Assembly: GCA_020024185.1 (NCBI GenBank)
Contig: JAHHUD010000061.1
Coordinates: 1 to 9,161, forward strand
Reading direction: 5' to 3'
Origin: Oscillospiraceae bacterium
GTDB lineage: Bacteria; Bacillota; Clostridia; Oscillospirales; Ruminococcaceae
Length of the DNA stretch: 9,161 nucleotides
Shown: positions 6,381-9,161 of the stretch, in pieces
Layout of the letters: every line of letters starts with the position of its first letter
Position numbering within the stretch: the first letter of the stretch is position 1
Notes under the pieces: generated by a model
Database searches by the model: none
Seen by the model: only the letters and a program-made list of their open reading frames with translations
What the model was told of the DNA's origin: nothing
Program-made: the position numbers and the translations under genes

Positions 6381-6909
6381 ATAGCTCATATTCAATAATA
6401 GATGCGTTTTCAGGAGAGTAATCAGAATATTCTTCACCTGTCATATCAACAAAGTATGTTCTTGCTGCACGGCATACACCACCATGACAAACACATAAAA
6501 CATTTTTGCCTGCATATTTTTCTTTAACTTCTTCAATAAGGCTATATACACGGTGCATAACCTGTACAGAACTTTCTCCCTTTGGAAATCTTACTGCAAG
6601 ATTTTTCTTATGTTCAATAAAAACATCACTTCTTCTGTCTGTACCCTCAAGTGTGCCAAAATTATGTTCTTTAAGGCGTTCATCAATATGTACCGGCAAA
6701 TTCTTTACATCTGCAACATATTGTGCAGTATCTCTTGCCCTTATTAAAGGAGATGCAATTATAACATCTATTGGATAATTTTTTGCCTTTTCTGCAAGCT
6801 GTTTTGCCTGTTCTATGCCCACTTGCGTCAAAGGAATATCTGTAATCCCTGTTATTCTGTTATCCACATTCCACTGTGTTTGTCCGTGTCTTGCAAAATA
6901 TATTTTCAT
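6379..6909 (-). CDS. Histidine phosphatase family protein (phosphoglycerate mutase-like)
   Basis: This is a cytosolic phosphatase of the branch-1 histidine phosphatase superfamily, whose members dephosphorylate small metabolites or, less often, act as cofactor-dependent phosphoglycerate mutases. All core residues are present in 176 aa: the RHGQT motif with phospho-acceptor His8 and Arg7, SPLIRARDTA with Arg57, ERLKEHNFGTLEG with Glu81, and VCHGGVCRAA with His142. It is shorter than the roughly 230-250 aa glycolytic mutases, and the region between Glu81 and His142 is compact. This favours a broad phosphatase (PhoE, CobC or GpmB-like) over glycolysis. No cobalamin genes are nearby to support CobC. 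GGAG eight bases before ATG is the ribosome binding site, with a probable promoter at 6945-6972. The substrate cannot be read from sequence alone. Confidence 0.9.
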   Translation of the reverse strand: MKIYFARHGQTQWNVDNRITGITDIPLTQVGIEQAKQLAEKAKNYPIDVIIASPLIRARDTAQYVADVKNLPVHIDERLKEHNFGTLEGTDRRSDVFIEHKKNLAVRFPKGESSVQVMHRVYSLIEEVKEKYAGKNVLCVCHGGVCRAARTYFVDMTGEEYSDYSPENASIIEYEL

Positions 6910-6944
6910 ATTTATTTCTCCGTATTTTAAAATTTACATAATAT

Positions 6945-6972
6945 ATTATACTACATATAACATCTCTTACAA
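6945..6972 (-). promoter_or_regulatory. Promoter of the histidine phosphatase gene
   Basis: On the minus strand TTGTAA (6967-6972), a 16-base spacer and a perfect TATAAT (6945-6950) lie about 35 bases before the ATG. The rest of the gap between this gene and pspA (about 6973-7230) is very AT-rich. I see no reading frame, RNA fold or repeat there that I can support. Confidence 0.6.
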
Positions 6973-7230
6973 ACATAAATATAATCTGTTTTAAATTAAA
7001 ATATCGAATTAAAAGAGTATTTTTTATAAATATATTAGTGTATAACAAGATATTATCCACCATTAAATTTACTGAAAATTTAAAATCTCAATAAAAAATA
7101 CATTATCTATGATACAAATATTGTAAATTTATAATTATATCAACTACAGTATTTTACAGAACAAAAAATATTATTGATTTTGCCATAAAAATTTTACGGT
7201 AAATATCAATTTATTCTTTATATGTCACTA

Positions 7231-7260
7231 TAAAATAAAAGCGACCATAAAGGTCGCTTT
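7231..7260 (-). terminator. Terminator of the pspA operon
   Basis: AAAGCGACC (7238-7246) and GGTCGCTTT (7252-7260) form a perfect 9-bp stem with loop ATAAA. Read on the minus strand, the hairpin is followed by TTTTATTTTA. It starts 16 bases after the pspA stop codon, so it ends the TPM-PspA transcript. Confidence 0.88.
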
Positions 7261-7276
7261 TACTATAAGTTATGTA

Positions 7277-7957
7277 TTATAAGCCCATTTCTGCTTTAAG
7301 TCTTGCAAGTTCATCATCAACTGCTGATGTAGAACCGCTTGCAGAATATTTCTTTTCAAGTTCTGATGCTTCATCTACTGGTTGGCTATTAAGTTCTGCC
7401 ATTGCATTTGCTTTATCAAGCATTTCATCAGCTTTAGCTTCCATACGGCTAAACGCATTCATAGCTCCCATTGTTTTATCTGTTGAAGAAGCAACTTGGT
7501 TAACTTTCTGTTGTGTTTTTGCAACTGCAACTTTAGCCTTAATCATTTCTCTGCGAGAGTTAAGACTTTCAATATCAGAAACAAGTTTATCGTGCATTTC
7601 ACGGATTTTTTGTGCATTTGCATGTGCTGCATCGTAAGTTGTCTGCAAAGAAACAGTTTTTTCTGCCAATTGTTGTTTCTTTGAAAGGAATACACGTGCA
7701 TCTGCTTCGTTTCCGGATTGCAAAGCTTTTTTTGCAAGACCTTCATATTTTTCAACATCTTGTTTGTTTTCGTCCAACATTCTTCTTGCGCGTGTTTCTT
7801 CAGCCATAACACCAGCAGTTTCTTTTTTAACTTCTGCCAAGCTTTCTGTCATATCACGCAAATATTGGTCAATCATTTTTGCAGGGTCTTCTGCTTTATC
7901 AAGTAAATCATTGATGTTTGCCTTGATAATATCTGTAAATCTTTCTAAAATAGCCAT
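7277..7957 (-). CDS. pspA: PspA/IM30 (Vipp1) family membrane-stress protein
   Basis: PspA-family proteins are ESCRT-III relatives that assemble on the inner face of the membrane and help keep it sealed under envelope stress. The 226 aa length matches the family. Residues 1-24 (MAILERFTDIIKANINDLLDKAED) form the amphipathic membrane-binding helix. DPAKMIDQYLRDM (24-36) is the family-typical start of the long hairpin. About 26-190 is charged, Ala/Lys/Glu-rich coiled coil with no proline or glycine breaks except near turns, and 190-226 is a Ser/Thr-rich linker ending in a short helix (DDELARLKAEMGL). AAAAGGAG nine bases upstream sets the start. The neighbouring gene 60 bases upstream encodes a TPM-like membrane protein and probably shares the transcript. 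No pspF, pspB, pspC or liaRS is visible in the window. Confidence 0.95.
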   Translation of the reverse strand: MAILERFTDIIKANINDLLDKAEDPAKMIDQYLRDMTESLAEVKKETAGVMAEETRARRMLDENKQDVEKYEGLAKKALQSGNEADARVFLSKKQQLAEKTVSLQTTYDAAHANAQKIREMHDKLVSDIESLNSRREMIKAKVAVAKTQQKVNQVASSTDKTMGAMNAFSRMEAKADEMLDKANAMAELNSQPVDEASELEKKYSASGSTSAVDDELARLKAEMGL

Positions 7958-7980
7958 AATTGTAATCTCCTTTTATATTA

Positions 7981-8003
7981 TATAATAATTATTAATTATT
8001 ATA
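7981..8003. repeat. AT-only inverted repeat between the TPM-like gene and pspA
   Basis: Eleven-base perfect arms (7981-7991 and 7993-8003) are separated by one base. The sequence holds only A and T. It lies in the 60-base gap just ahead of the pspA ribosome binding site. It could be an operator, an mRNA processing hairpin or simply low-complexity DNA. TATAAT on the minus strand (7998-8003) falls inside it, but there is no matching -35. Confidence 0.35.
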
Positions 8004-8017
8004 ATTCTTAACCATTT

Positions 8018-8992
8018 TTATTCTTTATCTTCGTATTTTTTTGCCAAGTCCTCAACTTCTACATCATCAAATTTTTCAAGAGGAGTTTTGAGGATATCTT
8101 CCATACTCTTTTGTTCTATTGCACGCTGTTCACGGTTTTTCTTAATTGTTATGTAAGCTAAAATAGCAACGACAACTACACAAACACAAATTGCAATTGG
8201 AACAACTGGTGATTTTGTAACAGTCATAATTCGTTTGCCGGTTTTTTCAAAAGTATTAGAAAATACTTCTTCTTCGCTTATAGAGTTATCTCTATAATAT
8301 CTTTCAAGATAATCTGCAAGAATGCCAATCGCCTCTTTATCCATAACGGTTTTAGCTTCACTTCCCACAGTGTATGCACAGTTATAACCGCCCCTATTAT
8401 CATCACAGAAAACCAACAAGAAATGTCCTTCGTCTTTAAAAAGAGTTTCATAAAGTTCATCAGATTTTTTCTGAAGTTCAGCTACAGATGTTGTCTGTCC
8501 ATTTGGCAAGAGATATAGATAAGGCTGAACTCCCGTTTCTTTATAGAACTTTTTCATGCCTTTCTCCAAGCTTGTGGCACTGGAAAACCAGCCGTCTAAA
8601 TCGGTAAAATAATCTGTTTCTACAACTGCTGATGCAGGCAACTTTTCACGTTGAATAGTAGATTTGTCTATTTTTCCAAAAGGTGTGTTATATCTAAAAG
8701 TACTTACAATAGCAATAATTACTATAAACACAAAAATTGCAATACTTATTGCGTTGGAAGAATTGCCATTATTCCCGTTTCTTCCGCCGTTGCCACCACC
8801 GTAATATGTTCTTGAATTATTTATAAATATTGGGGACCTGCTGTATCCTCTAGAGTATCTATTAGAACTCCCCCAACTGCTTCGACCACTTGAATAAGAA
8901 CGTCCACTACTTGAAAACCCTCCTGAAGAGCGTCCACCACTTGAAAATCCTCCTGAAGAGCCACCTCTAGAACCTCCACCTGATCTGCCCAT
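8018..8992 (-). CDS. Two-pass membrane protein with TPM-like domain and Ser/Gly/Arg-rich N-terminus
   Basis: Its function is not established. The 324 aa fall into five parts. Residues 1-80 are low-complexity Ser/Gly/Arg/Asn, including two near-identical decamers of the form SSGGFSSxGR. TM1 (about 81-97) is followed by a globular region at about 120-255. That region's strands (QPYLYLLP, GHFLLVFCDD, CAYTVGSEAK) and helices (AIGILADYLERYY) look like a divergent TPM (TLP18.3/Psb32/MOLO-1) fold. TM2 spans about 263-283, and a charged tail ends in ILKTPLEKFDDVEVEDLAKKYEDKE. Positive charges before TM1 and after TM2 (KKNREQR) place both ends in the cytosol and the globular domain outside. It is the first gene before pspA, 60 bases away, with an extended -10 promoter upstream. 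PspA operons with TPM-type membrane partners are known in Firmicutes, so a membrane-stress role is inferred. The start has a G-rich but imperfect binding site (GGGGGAAAG). Confidence 0.75.
   Translation of the reverse strand: MGRSGGGSRGGSSGGFSSGGRSSGGFSSSGRSYSSGRSSWGSSNRYSRGYSRSPIFINNSRTYYGGGNGGRNGNNGNSSNAISIAIFVFIVIIAIVSTFRYNTPFGKIDKSTIQREKLPASAVVETDYFTDLDGWFSSATSLEKGMKKFYKETGVQPYLYLLPNGQTTSVAELQKKSDELYETLFKDEGHFLLVFCDDNRGGYNCAYTVGSEAKTVMDKEAIGILADYLERYYRDNSISEEEVFSNTFEKTGKRIMTVTKSPVVPIAICVCVVVVAILAYITIKKNREQRAIEQKSMEDILKTPLEKFDDVEVEDLAKKYEDKE
8901..8960. repeat. 30-bp tandem repeat, two copies, in the TPM-like gene
   Basis: Copies 8901-8930 and 8931-8960 match at 28 of 30 positions. They encode two ten-residue units of the form SSGGFSSxGR on the minus strand, within the low-complexity N-terminus. 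The repeat keeps the reading frame, and decayed partial copies flank it near 8881-8900. Copy number could vary between strains by slippage. Confidence 0.85.
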
Positions 8993-9065
8993 ATACTTTC
9001 CCCCAAACTTATTCTTAATTTTATATTTAATAAGCTAAATATAATTACGATTATTATTTATGTTT

Positions 9066-9093
9066 ATTATATCATTACAAAAAACAAAAACAA
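9066..9093 (-). promoter_or_regulatory. Extended -10 promoter of the TPM-pspA operon
   Basis: On the minus strand a perfect TATAAT (9066-9071) is preceded by TGA (9072-9074), making a TGnTATAAT extended -10. TTGTTT (9088-9093) is at 16 bases. Transcription would start near 9059, leaving a leader of about 66 bases. No such promoter is evident ahead of pspA itself, which supports a two-gene operon. Confidence 0.6.
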
Positions 9094-9100
9094 ATAAAAC

Positions 9101-9125
9101 ACTCCACTAAAAAACAAGGTGGATT
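9101..9125 (-). terminator. Weak hairpin, possible end of an off-window minus-strand gene
   Basis: TCCAC (9103-9107) pairs with GTGGA (9119-9123) around an 11-base loop. On the minus strand it is followed by GTGTTTTATTTG. The stem is short, so it may not be real. Confidence 0.25.
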
Positions 9126-9161
9126 TTTGGTTCTTATACTCAAAATATATAGGGCGTGATA

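Noticed and set aside
6860..7063. 67-codon minus-strand reading frame in the AT-rich gap upstream of the phosphatase
   Set aside because: It overlaps the phosphatase promoter and start in another frame, has Ile/Asn/Lys-rich random composition and no ribosome binding site.
7060..7230. Possible origin, attachment site or small RNA in the AT-rich stretch before the pspA terminator
   Set aside because: No repeated DnaA-box-like words, direct repeats or stable stems could be found. It looks like plain AT-rich intergenic DNA.
7272..7637. 121-codon plus-strand frame opposite pspA, rich in Ser and Ala
   Set aside because: It is a mirror of the pspA coiled-coil codons on the other strand, with no ribosome binding site or family resemblance.
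8881..8960. Short regularly spaced repeats resembling the start of a CRISPR array
   Set aside because: The copies are directly adjacent without spacers, stay in frame and encode Ser/Gly decamers.

Overview
The window is strongly AT-rich. Its gene content looks like a Gram-positive, low-GC Firmicute, most likely a clostridium (perhaps a gut Lachnospiraceae-type organism; that rank is a guess). Evidence: a DUF1292 (YrzB-type) protein, a PspA unit preceded by a membrane TPM-like protein instead of pspBC, a lipoprotein cyclophilin with a helical insert, strong AGGAGG-type ribosome binding sites, and a 6S RNA with a 3' central-bubble hairpin. All nine genes checked end in TAA. I see no mobile elements, tRNA, rRNA, CRISPR or phage genes. 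This is core-chromosome housekeeping sequence.

Layout. 1-145 is an AT-rich leader. 146-1945 (+) is lepA (EF4) with a TTG start. A bidirectional terminator separates it from convergent ridA (2013-2390, -). Next on the minus strand are cardiolipin synthase (2546-4084) and a lipoprotein cyclophilin (4142-4834), with a terminator or attenuator hairpin between them. A divergent control region (about 4835-5048) carries a near-consensus promoter for an acidic DUF1292 protein (5049-5369, +). The 230-bp gap after it is not empty: it folds like a 6S RNA (about 5412-5612, +). A ThiF/TcdA-family E1-like enzyme follows (5648-6343, +) with a strong terminator. On the minus strand then come a histidine phosphatase (6379-6909), an AT-rich gap (6910-7276) holding a promoter and a terminator, pspA (7277-7957), and a two-pass membrane protein with a Ser/Gly/Arg-rich N-terminus (8018-8992). 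The last 169 bases hold the promoter of that final unit.

How the genes work together. Most neighbours are unrelated: translation (lepA), imine/enamine detoxification (ridA), phospholipid synthesis (cls), folding outside the membrane (cyclophilin), transcription control (6S RNA) and tRNA modification (tcdA-like). Two links deserve attention. The TPM-like membrane protein and PspA appear to form a two-gene envelope-stress operon with its own promoter. The 6S RNA is sandwiched between DUF1292 and tcdA with almost no room for a separate tcdA promoter, so tcdA may depend on read-through of the 6S RNA 3' end.

I found no convincing undescribed defence or mobile system. The most interesting items are the 6S RNA, the TPM-PspA pair, and the divergent substrate region of the TcdA-like enzyme.
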